From contig NZ_RJKN01000002.1 of the NCBI RefSeq assembly GCF_003751265.1, forward strand, positions 434,001 through 498,000: a stretch of 64,000 nucleotides of DNA, written 5' to 3'. The number at the start of each line of letters is the position of its first letter. The first letter of the stretch is position 1. Shown here piece by piece: positions 1 through 7,183 of this stretch. The notes under the pieces were generated by a model. The model worked only from the letters and a program-made list of their open reading frames with translations. It did no database searches and had not been told where the DNA came from. Made by a program: the position numbers and the translations under genes. The stretch comes from Pseudokineococcus lusitanus (GTDB taxonomy: Bacteria > Actinomycetota > Actinomycetes > Actinomycetales > Quadrisphaeraceae).

Positions 1-42
1 CCCCCTCGCGGGGACGGGCGTCGTCGGGCCGGGCGGGAGAGG

Positions 43-1485
43 TCAGCGGCGGCCGCTGCTCTCCAGGTGGTCCGGGGTGCCGCCCTCGGGCGTGCTGGCG
101 TTCGTCACGCCGACCGGGTCGGCGCTGGGCTTCGCCGCCGGGCCGTGGTGGTCGTCGACCATCGTCGACTCGTCGAACGGGTCGTCGCCCGAGAGGACGC
201 GCTGCATCTGCGCCCGGTCGAGCGCCTTCGTCCAGTGGCCGATGAGCACGGTGGCCACGGCGTTGCCGGAGAAGTTGGTGAGGGCGCGGGCCTCGGACAT
301 GAAGCGGTCGATGCCGACGATGAGGCCGACGCCGTCCACGAGGTCGGGGCGGTGGCTCTGCAGCCCGCCGGCCAGCGTCGCGAGGCCGGCGCCGGTGACG
401 CCCGCCGCGCCCTTCGAGGCGATGATCATGAAGACGAGCAGGGAGATCTGCTGGCCGATGCTGAAGGGCGCGCCCGACGCCTCGGCGATGAAGAGCGAGG
501 CCATCGTCAGGTAGATCGCCGTGCCGTCGAGGTTGAACGAGTACCCGACGGGGACGGTGATGCCGACGACCGAGCGGTCGACGCCGACGTGCTCCATCTT
601 GGCGATGAGGCGGGGCAGCGCCGTCTCGGAGGACGAGGTCGCGACGATGAGCAGCAGCTCGCGGCCGAGGTACTTCAGCAGCGTGAAGATCGAGATGCCG
701 GCGACGAGCCGCAGCAGCGTGCCGAGGACGACGAAGATGAAGAGCGCGCAGGTCACGTAGAACGCGAGCATGACGAGCAGGAGCCCGCGGATGGCGCTCC
801 AGCCGGTCTCGCCGACGACACCGGCGATGGCGCCGAAGGCCCCGACCGGCGCGACCCACATGATCATCGCGAGGACCTTGAAGACGACCTTCTGGAAGAC
901 CGCGACGCCGCGCAGGGCCGCCTCGCCGGTCTGGCCGAGGGCCTGGACGGCGAAGCCGACGAGGATCGCGACGAAGAGGGTCGAGAGGACCGACTCGCCG
1001 ACGAGCGGGGAGACGAGCGTCGTCGGGATGATCGACAGGACGAAGCCGAGCGTGCCGCCGGGGCCGTCGCCCTCCGACTCCGGGGCCTCGTAGTCGTAGC
1101 TGGAGCCGGAGTAGTTGATGTCCGCGCCCGGCTGGACGAGGTTGCCGACGACGAGGCCGATGGCCAGCGCGAACGTCGACATCCCGATGAAGTAGCCGAG
1201 GGCCAGGCCGCCGACGCGGCCGACCTGCGCGGCGGCGCGGATCGAGCCGATGCCGAGGACGATCGTGCAGAAGATGACCGGCGAGATCATCATCTTCACG
1301 AGGTCGACGAAGGCCGAGCCGATGGGCTTGAGGGCCACGCCGGCCGAGGGCGACAGCAGCCCGACGGCGGCACCGGCCACCACGGCGATGATCACGCTGA
1401 TGTACAGCCAGTGGCTGCGGTCCTTCTTGGCGGGCGCCGCGGTCGGCGTCTCCTGGGGGCTCTGCGGCGGCGGCTGGGCGCTCAT
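43..1485 (-). CDS. Dicarboxylate/amino acid:cation symporter (DAACS family, DctA-like)
   Basis: A 480-residue integral membrane carrier that would import C4-dicarboxylates or acidic amino acids with Na+ or H+. The family landmarks are all present: the serine-rich hairpin SSSETALP (about 284-291), NLDGT (318-322) as the NMDGT equivalent, and the last-helix pattern with Asp392, Arg399/400-region and Asn404 (IDRFMSEARALTN). The latter wording resembles DctA more than GltP. Both termini are hydrophilic, the C-terminal tail being about 50 residues of acidic and Pro/Gly-rich sequence. It starts at ATG and diverges from a CitA/CitB-type two-component system, which probably controls it. Substrate is inferred from that neighbour, not seen directly. 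Confidence 0.93.
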   Translation of the reverse strand: MSAQPPPQSPQETPTAAPAKKDRSHWLYISVIIAVVAGAAVGLLSPSAGVALKPIGSAFVDLVKMMISPVIFCTIVLGIGSIRAAAQVGRVGGLALGYFIGMSTFALAIGLVVGNLVQPGADINYSGSSYDYEAPESEGDGPGGTLGFVLSIIPTTLVSPLVGESVLSTLFVAILVGFAVQALGQTGEAALRGVAVFQKVVFKVLAMIMWVAPVGAFGAIAGVVGETGWSAIRGLLLVMLAFYVTCALFIFVVLGTLLRLVAGISIFTLLKYLGRELLLIVATSSSETALPRLIAKMEHVGVDRSVVGITVPVGYSFNLDGTAIYLTMASLFIAEASGAPFSIGQQISLLVFMIIASKGAAGVTGAGLATLAGGLQSHRPDLVDGVGLIVGIDRFMSEARALTNFSGNAVATVLIGHWTKALDRAQMQRVLSGDDPFDESTMVDDHHGPAAKPSADPVGVTNASTPEGGTPDHLESSGRR

Positions 1486-1513
1486 GCCATCTCCTCGTCG
1501 AGATCTGCGGTCT

Positions 1514-1535
1514 GCACCGCTCAGGGCAGCGGTGC
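1514..1535. promoter_or_regulatory. Inverted repeat in the divergent symporter/two-component promoter region
   Basis: Perfect 8-bp arms GCACCGCT and AGCGGTGC separated by CAGGGC, in the 140-bp gap between the symporter and the sensor kinase. A direct repeat of CCTTGCGT follows at about 1574-1590. Either could be the operator of the adjacent response regulator. This is inference from position and symmetry only. Confidence 0.4.
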
Positions 1536-1625
1536 CCGCGCAGCATCGTGGGGCCGCCCGGCCCGCCGCGCAGCCTTGCGTTCCTTGCGTCGACGCGACG
1601 GCGACGCAGCGGCGACACTTCCGCC

Positions 1626-3359
1626 GTGGCGGTGACGACGACGGGGCGCGGGGGACGACGTCGTCCCGCCGGCCGGCCCCGGAGCGTCGCGGCCTCGCTC
1701 ATGTGGTGGCAGGTGGCCCTCGTCGTCGCGCTCGTCGTCGTCGCCGCGGTGCTGGCCACCGTCGACGTCCGGGCGGACGCCCGCGACGGTGCCGGCGAGC
1801 GCGCCGAGGCGGTGGCCGTCTCCGTCGCCGACTCCCCCGAGGTGCGCGAGGTCGCGGTCGACGCCGACCTCGACGTGGCCGCCCGCAGCGCGCGGCTGCA
1901 GCCCTTCGTCGAGCGGGTCCGCCGCGACACGGGCACGAGCTTCGTCGTCGTCATGGCGACGGACGGGACGCGGTGGACCCACCCGGACCGGGGCCAGATC
2001 GGCCGCACCTACATCGGCAGCCGCGACGCCGCGCTCGCCGGCGGCCGCGTCGTCGAGACGTACACCGGCACGCTCGGGCCGTCGGTGCGCGCGGTCGTGC
2101 CCGTCGTCGAGGGCGGCGACGTCGTCGCGCTCGTCGCCACCGGCATCAGCGTCACGTCGGTCGGCGAGGACGCCGCCGACGGCCTGCGCCTCGTCCTCCT
2201 CGCGGGCGCCGGCGTCCTCGCGCTCGCGCTGGGCGGCTCGTACCTCGTCGCGCGGCGGGCGCGGCGCCTCACGCTGGGGCTCGCCGGGCCCGAGCTGGCG
2301 CGGATGGTCACCTACTACGACGCCGTCCTCCGCTCGGTCCGCGAGGGCCTGCTGCTCGTGGACGCCGACGGGCGCGTGCAGCTGCTCAACGAGGAGGCCC
2401 GCGCGCTGCTGGACCTGCCGGACGACGTCGTCGGGCGGCCCGTCGACGACCTCGGCCTGCCGCCCGGCCTCGTGCGCCTGCTGCGCGGCGACGACGACGT
2501 CGCCGACGAGGTCGTCCTCACCGCGTCGCGGGTCCTCGTGGCCTCGGTCCGTGACGCGCGGGCGCCGTCCGGCGCGGGCGCCGCGCCCGCGCACGACGCC
2601 GGCCGCGTCATGACGCTGCGCGACCGCACCGACCTCCTCGCCCTCTCCGACGAGCTGGAGACCACCCGCTCGCTCGCCGAGGCGCTGCGCAGCCAGGCGC
2701 ACGAGCAGGCCAACCGGCTCCACACCGTCGTCCAGCTCGTCGAGATGGGCCGCTCGCGGGAGGCGGTGGAGCTGGCCGTGGACGAGCTCGCGGCCGCGCA
2801 GGCCCTCACCGACCAGGTGGTGGGCGCCGTCGCCGAGCCCGTCGTCGCCGCCCTCCTGCTGGGCGCGAGCGCCCGGGCCGCCGAGCGCGGCGTGGACGTC
2901 GTCGTCGCCGGGCAGAGCCGCCTCGACGAGGGGGCGCTCGACCGCACGGGGACGCCGGTGCGCGACGTCCTCACGGTGCTCGGCAACCTCACCGACAACG
3001 CCGTCGACGCCGCGGCGGCGGCACGCGACGCGGCCGGCGGGGGCGACGCGCTCGTCGAGGTGGTGCTGCGGGCCGACGACGACGGGGTGGTCGTCGAAGT
3101 GTCCGACTCGGGCGCCGGCCTCGCCCCGGAGGACGCCGAGCGGGCCTTCCGCCGCGGCTGGTCGACGAAGGGCGACGGCGGCCGGCTGCACGGGCGGGGG
3201 CTGGGGCTCGCGCTCGTGGGCCAGGCGGTGGACCGCCTCGGCGGCCGGATCGACGTCTCCCGCTCCGACCTCGGCGGGGCGTGCTTCGCCGTCCGGCTCC
3301 CCGCCGGGCCCGGCCCGTCGGGCGCCGGGCGGGCCGACGCCGTCGTGGGCGCGCCGTGA
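1626..3359 (+). CDS. CitA/DcuS-type sensor histidine kinase
   Basis: Sensor kinase of about 577 residues that likely senses an external carboxylate. Counting from the GTG at 1626, a membrane segment lies at about 26-47, an extracytoplasmic Cache/PAS-like sensor domain follows (with the family-typical stretch around TDGTRWTHPDRGQIG), then a second membrane segment at about 181-203 and a cytoplasmic PAS. The phosphorylation helix contains AHEQANRLHTV, as in CitA-type kinases. The ATPase domain has NLTDNAVDAA (N box), DSGAGL and GRGLGLALV (G boxes). The start is uncertain: an upstream codon at 1548 is open, and GTG at 1632 is also possible. It overlaps the response regulator by GTGA. Confidence 0.92.
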   Translation: MAVTTTGRGGRRRPAGRPRSVAASLMWWQVALVVALVVVAAVLATVDVRADARDGAGERAEAVAVSVADSPEVREVAVDADLDVAARSARLQPFVERVRRDTGTSFVVVMATDGTRWTHPDRGQIGRTYIGSRDAALAGGRVVETYTGTLGPSVRAVVPVVEGGDVVALVATGISVTSVGEDAADGLRLVLLAGAGVLALALGGSYLVARRARRLTLGLAGPELARMVTYYDAVLRSVREGLLLVDADGRVQLLNEEARALLDLPDDVVGRPVDDLGLPPGLVRLLRGDDDVADEVVLTASRVLVASVRDARAPSGAGAAPAHDAGRVMTLRDRTDLLALSDELETTRSLAEALRSQAHEQANRLHTVVQLVEMGRSREAVELAVDELAAAQALTDQVVGAVAEPVVAALLLGASARAAERGVDVVVAGQSRLDEGALDRTGTPVRDVLTVLGNLTDNAVDAAAAARDAAGGGDALVEVVLRADDDGVVVEVSDSGAGLAPEDAERAFRRGWSTKGDGGRLHGRGLGLALVGQAVDRLGGRIDVSRSDLGGACFAVRLPAGPGPSGAGRADAVVGAP

Positions 3360-4063
3360 CCGGCCGGCGCGACCTCGTCGTCCTCGTCGTCGAGGACGAG
3401 CCGGTGGCCGCGGCGGCCCACCGCACCCACGTCGACGCGACGCCCGGCTTCCGGGCCCTGCCGCCCGCCGCGACCGCCGCGGAGGCGCTGCGCCGGCTGC
3501 GGGCCGCGGACGAGATCGACGGCGAGCCCGTGGACCTCGTCCTGCTCGACATGCACCTGCCGGACCGGCCGGGCCTCGACGTCGTCCGGGCGCTGCGGGC
3601 GGCCGGGCGGTGGACCGACGTCCTCGCCGTCACGTCGGCGCGCGAGCTGTCGACAGTGCGGGCGGCAACGTCGCTCGGCGTCGTCGGCTACCTGCTCAAG
3701 CCCTTCGCCGGGGCGGCGCTGCGGGAGCGGCTCGAGCAGTACGCGGCCGCCCGCGCCGCGCGGTCCGACGACGGCACCGCGCTGTCGCAGGAGGAGGTCG
3801 ACCGGGCGGTCGGGGGGCACCTGGCGCCGCGCGGCGCCACCACTGGCCGGCCGGGCGGGCTGTCCCCCGAGACCCTCACCGCGGTGGCCGAGGTGGTGCG
3901 TGCCGCGCCGTCCTCGGCCGGGGAGGTCGCGTCCGCCGTGGGGGTCGGCCGGGTCACCGCGCGCCGCTACCTCGAGCACCTCGTGGGCCAGGGGACGGCC
4001 GACCGCCGACCGCGCTACGGCGGGACGGGGCGCCCCGAGCTCGAGTACCGCTGGACCGGCTGA
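3356..4063 (+). CDS. CitB/DcuR-type response regulator
   Basis: A 235-residue response regulator, the partner of the upstream kinase, to which it is translationally coupled through a GTGA overlap. The receiver domain shows the acidic pair in VVEDEP, the phospho-acceptor Asp in LVLLDMHLPD, the Thr/Ser in VTSA and the conserved Lys in LLKPF. The C-terminal part (about 165-235) holds a winged-helix-like DNA-binding segment (ASAVGVGRVTARRYLEHL), as in CitB/DcuR. It probably activates the divergent dicarboxylate symporter. Confidence 0.92.
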   Translation: MTGRRDLVVLVVEDEPVAAAAHRTHVDATPGFRALPPAATAAEALRRLRAADEIDGEPVDLVLLDMHLPDRPGLDVVRALRAAGRWTDVLAVTSARELSTVRAATSLGVVGYLLKPFAGAALRERLEQYAAARAARSDDGTALSQEEVDRAVGGHLAPRGATTGRPGGLSPETLTAVAEVVRAAPSSAGEVASAVGVGRVTARRYLEHLVGQGTADRRPRYGGTGRPELEYRWTG

Positions 4064-4076
4064 CCCCCGGGCCGGC

Positions 4077-4376
4077 TCAGGGGGCGTGCAGCGGCCGCAG
4101 GCACGACGCGGGCAGCCACCCCATGACGACGCCGCCCGTGCCGTCGTCCCCCAGCGCGTAGGCGACGCGGGCCTGCCACGCGCCCTGCTCGTCGCGCCGC
4201 CAGCCCGCGACGACGCCGGGCATCGGCTCGACGTCGGGCATGAGCACCCAGCAGTGCGTGCCGCGCGGCGAGCGCCGGGGCGTGGCGCCGGGCGCTCCCC
4301 CGTCGGCCCTGTCAGCCCCGTCAGCCCCGTCGGCCTCGTCGGGCGCGGCGGCCGACTGCTCGTGCTGGTCGGCCAT
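4077..4376 (-). CDS. Small HCWVL-core protein with a LexA-type box upstream (paralogue 1)
   Basis: Protein of 99 residues that I do not recognise. The first 35 residues are a low-complexity Ala/Asp/Gly tail. The conserved part (about 40-99) contains THCWVLMPDV, GVVAGW, a W-ARV-YALGD strand and LRPL, and aligns nearly end to end with the C-terminal half of the gene at 30120-30557. The alternation of short hydrophobic strands suggests a small beta-barrel. The ATG at 4376 is chosen because it precedes the tail and lies 58 bp from the LexA-type box at 4435-4450. Damage-inducible expression is inferred from that box. No catalytic motif is visible. It ends 13 bp from the convergent response regulator. 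Confidence 0.75.
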   Translation of the reverse strand: MADQHEQSAAAPDEADGADGADRADGGAPGATPRRSPRGTHCWVLMPDVEPMPGVVAGWRRDEQGAWQARVAYALGDDGTGGVVMGWLPASCLRPLHAP

Positions 4377-4434
4377 GGATCGGCGGAAGGCGGCCGCCCT
4401 GCTGCTCGACCACCCTCCGCCCACGACGGAAGGT

Positions 4435-4450
4435 TCGCACAGACGTTCGA
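4435..4450. promoter_or_regulatory. Near-consensus LexA (SOS) box
   Basis: TCGCACAGACGTTCGA matches the actinobacterial LexA palindrome TCGAAC-N4-GTTCGA with one mismatch, in the left half-site. It lies between the macro-domain gene and the small HCWVL gene, 58 bp upstream of the latter's ATG. Support comes from the perfect box in front of the paralogous gene. Confidence 0.62.
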
Positions 4451-4507
4451 GTGATCGCACGGCCGCTCCCCCGGTCGGTGGACGACGGCGGGGCAGGGCG
4501 GCCGGGG

Positions 4508-5014
4508 TCAGCCCTCGGCGAGGGCCCCCTCCCACAGGCCCGCCTGCTCCTCCGTGCGGGCGACGAGCAGGGCCAGCTCGACGCGGGTCCGGGCGGCACG
4601 GAGGGCGCCGACCGAGACGCGGGCGGCCTCCGGCGCCGGGTAGCCGTAGACGCCGGTGGAGATCGACGGGAAGGCCACCGACGTGGCGCCCACCTCGTCC
4701 GCCCGCGCGAGCGACGCCGTGTACGCCGAGGCCAGGAGCACCGGGTCCTCCGGCCGGCCCGACCAGCGGGGGCCGACGGCGTGGACGACCCAGCGCACGG
4801 GCGCGAGGTCGAACGCCGGGGTCACGACCGCCGAGCCCGTGGGGCAGGGCGCCAGCGCGCGGCTCGCCGTGAGGAGCTCGGGCCCGGCGGCGCCGTGGAC
4901 CGCGGCGTCGACCCCGCCGCCGCCCCTCAGCGCCCGGTTGGCCGCCGTGACGACGGCGTCGACCGGCTGGCGGGTGACGTCGCCCGACGTGCCTGCGACC
5001 ACCTCGATGCGCAC
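4508..5014 (-). CDS. Macro-domain protein (ADP-ribose/O-acetyl-ADP-ribose hydrolase-like)
   Basis: A single macro domain of 168 residues starting at GTG 5014. It shows the ribose-binding AVVTAANRALRGGGGVDAAV segment with the invariant Asn and glycine loop, a WVVHAVGPRW strand, and the phosphate loop FPSISTGVYGYP. Family members bind ADP-ribose and often remove ADP-ribose from proteins or deacetylate O-acetyl-ADP-ribose. The gene lies upstream of, and on the same strand as, the LexA-boxed small gene, with a 131-bp gap that carries the box, so the two are probably transcribed separately. Confidence 0.93.
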   Translation of the reverse strand: MRIEVVAGTSGDVTRQPVDAVVTAANRALRGGGGVDAAVHGAAGPELLTASRALAPCPTGSAVVTPAFDLAPVRWVVHAVGPRWSGRPEDPVLLASAYTASLARADEVGATSVAFPSISTGVYGYPAPEAARVSVGALRAARTRVELALLVARTEEQAGLWEGALAEG

Positions 5015-5078
5015 GCGCCCATGGTGCGCGGGCCGCGGGCCCGCCGGGGGCGGACGTCCCGACGGCGCCGTCGGCGGG

Positions 5079-6227
5079 TCAGCGGCGGGCGGCCACGGGG
5101 CGGCCGGCGGCCACCCGGTCGTAGAGCTCCTCGAGCCGGGCGGTCTGGCGGGCGAGGTCGAAGTCGCGCTCGACCATGCGGCGCCCCGCCAGCCCCATCT
5201 CCTGCGCGGGGGCGCCGTCGGCCATGACGGCGCCGAGCGCGCGGGACAGCGCCGGGACGTCGCCCTCGGGCACGAGGTGGCCGGTGACGCCGTCCTCGAC
5301 GGCCTCCGGGACGCCGCCGTGCCGGTAGGAGACGACGGGCAGCCCGGCCGCCGCGGCCTCGAGGAAGACGGTGCCGAGGCCCTCGGCGTCGCCGGCCGCG
5401 CTGCTGCGCGAGGGCCCGCAGAAGACGCCGCCGCCGCGGTACGTCGCCGCGAGCTGGGCGGGCGTGAGGTGGCCGCGGAACTCGACGGTGAGGCCGAGCT
5501 CGGCCGCGCGGCGCTCGAGGTCCTCGCGGAGCGGACCGTCGCCGCAGATCTCCACGGGCGTGCCGCGCAGGTCGCCGGGCAGCGCCGCGACCGCCTCGAG
5601 GAGGTCGGCGACGCCCTTCTTCTCCACGAGGCGGCCGACGAAGAGCACCCGCCGCACCGGCGGGGCGGGCGGCGCCGCCGGGCCCGGGTCGATCCCGGTG
5701 GGCAGCCGCACGAGCCGGTCGGCGTGGGCCCCCAGGGCCAGCACCTGCTCGCGGACGAAGTCCGACACGACGACGACGGCCGCCGCCTGGTCGAAGAGCC
5801 GGCGCAGCCCCGCCCGGTAGGCCGGGCCGGTCCGCGGGTGCCGCGGCAGCTGCGTGACGTCGTAGCCGTGGAGCGTGACGACGAGCGGCCGCCGGGCCCG
5901 CGCGGCCGCGGGCGCGACGAGCTGGGCGTCCCGGCCGAAGTGGGCGTGCACGACCCGGACGTCGGGACGGCGCAGCAGGGCGTCGAGGCGCCGGCTGCGG
6001 CCGCTGCGCCGGACCCATCGCCGGTAGGGCGCCGCCCAGCGGGCCGACGGCGAGAGCACCAGCTCGGGCCGCACGTCGAGGACGCTGGGCGTCCGGTAGA
6101 GCCCGGCGACGACGGGATGCCACCGCCGCATCGCCCCCACCTGCCCGGCGACGAACGTCTCCGACGCCGGCAGGACGTCGTCCCGCCACACGACGACCGA
6201 CCCGGCCGACCCGTCCTGCTGCTGCAC
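5079..6227 (-). CDS. Glycosyltransferase family 4 (GT-B fold)
   Basis: A 382-residue cytosolic glycosyltransferase. The N-terminal acceptor half contains VVHAHFGRDAQLVAP and TLHGYD. The C-terminal nucleotide-sugar half contains VGRLVEKKGVADLLEAV, CGDGPLR and the donor-binding EGLGTVFLEAAAAGLPVV. The overall pattern resembles colanic-acid/WcaL-type transferases. The start is GTG with GGAG five bases upstream. It stands alone, so its glycan product cannot be deduced. A long repeat-filled gap lies upstream. Confidence 0.92.
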   Translation of the reverse strand: MQQQDGSAGSVVVWRDDVLPASETFVAGQVGAMRRWHPVVAGLYRTPSVLDVRPELVLSPSARWAAPYRRWVRRSGRSRRLDALLRRPDVRVVHAHFGRDAQLVAPAAARARRPLVVTLHGYDVTQLPRHPRTGPAYRAGLRRLFDQAAAVVVVSDFVREQVLALGAHADRLVRLPTGIDPGPAAPPAPPVRRVLFVGRLVEKKGVADLLEAVAALPGDLRGTPVEICGDGPLREDLERRAAELGLTVEFRGHLTPAQLAATYRGGGVFCGPSRSSAAGDAEGLGTVFLEAAAAGLPVVSYRHGGVPEAVEDGVTGHLVPEGDVPALSRALGAVMADGAPAQEMGLAGRRMVERDFDLARQTARLEELYDRVAAGRPVAARR

Positions 6228-6346
6228 CGCTCCACCCCCGTGGTGCCGGCACGCCGTCGCGCCGACCGGTGGTCGACCCTAGGGCGCGGCGGCACGCCCG
6301 CGGGCGGCGTCGGGTCGACGTCGCCCGGCGGGGAGCCGCCGCCGTC

Positions 6347-6737
6347 CGACCGGGGAGCGCTGTGCACGGTCGCGCGGCGTCCGGGGAACGCCCGGCACGG
6401 CTGGAGGTCTCTCGGCCGGACCGCACGCTCCCCAGTCGACGCTCCACCGGACCGCACGCTCCCCGGACGCCGCCGACGCCCCACGGCGAGGCTCACCAGC
6501 CCGCCGAGACCGATTGGGGAACGCCCTGCACGGCCGCAGGGCCCTCAGCCGGACCGCACGCTCCCCAATCGACGCTCCACCGGACCGCACGCTCCCCGGA
6601 CGCCGCCGACGCCCCACGGCGAGGCGCCCCAGCCCGCCGGGACCGACGGGGGAACGCCGTGACCGGCCGAAGGGCGACCGGGGAACGCCCTGCACGGCCG
6701 CAGGGCCCTCAGCCGGACCGCACGCTCCCCGGTCGCC
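6347..6737. repeat. Array of palindromic intergenic repeats with co-varying arms
   Basis: The 515-bp gap between the glycosyltransferase and the VOC gene is filled by related elements starting GGGGA(A/G)CG and ending CGCTCCCC. Direct copies of the segment beginning GGACCGCACGCTCCCC lie at about 6418, 6448, 6551, 6581 and 6715. Arms pair as follows: 6376-6387 GGCGTCCGGGGA with 6460-6471 (again at 6593-6604); 6511-6520 CGATTGGGGA with 6562-6571; 6673-6684 GGCGACCGGGGA with 6726-6737. The outer bases differ between copies but stay complementary, which indicates selection for pairing. I see no coding sequence here. Confidence 0.8.
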
Positions 6738-6742
6738 GCCCG

Positions 6743-7141
6743 TCACCCGAGGTAGAGGCAGAAGGGGTGGCCCGCCGGGTCCAGCACCACGCGGACGTCC
6801 TCCTGCGGCTGGTGCTCGGGCAGCCGGCCCCCGAGCGCGACGGCGCGGTCCGCCGCGGCCGCGAGGGCCGCGGCCGGCGTCGTCCCGTCCGGGACCGCCA
6901 CCTCGACGTCGAGGTGCAGCTGCATCTGCTGGTCGCCCGGCCCCTGCGGCCAGACGGGCGGGACGTGGTCGGGCTCCCGCTGGAACGACAGCCCGGCACC
7001 GCCGTCCGGCGCCCTGAGCGTCACCCAGTCCGGCTCGTCCGTGCCGGGCGTCAGCCCCAGCAGCTCGCGGTAGTACGCCGCGAGCGCACGGGGGTCCGGG
7101 GCACCGAGGACGGTGGCGTTGAGGCGGAGAGGTGCGTCCAT
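6743..7141 (-). CDS. VOC-superfamily (glyoxalase/dioxygenase-like) protein
   Basis: A 132-residue protein with two beta-alpha-beta-beta-beta modules typical of the vicinal oxygen chelate fold: LNATVLGAPDPRALAAYYRELLG opens the first half, and the second half ends in VRVVLDPAGHPFCLYLG. It contains the LHLDVEV strand with a potential metal-binding His. Subfamily and substrate are not evident. It lies between the palindromic array and the M16-like gene, on the same strand. Confidence 0.85.
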   Translation of the reverse strand: MDAPLRLNATVLGAPDPRALAAYYRELLGLTPGTDEPDWVTLRAPDGGAGLSFQREPDHVPPVWPQGPGDQQMQLHLDVEVAVPDGTTPAAALAAAADRAVALGGRLPEHQPQEDVRVVLDPAGHPFCLYLG

Positions 7142-7183
7142 CCCCCGAGCCTGGCCGACCGGCGCCGCGGGCGGGGGCGCCGG

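Noticed and set aside
6347-6737. Possible integron attC-like array.
   Set aside because: No integrase, no gene cassettes between repeats and no attC core GTTRRRY/AAC sites.
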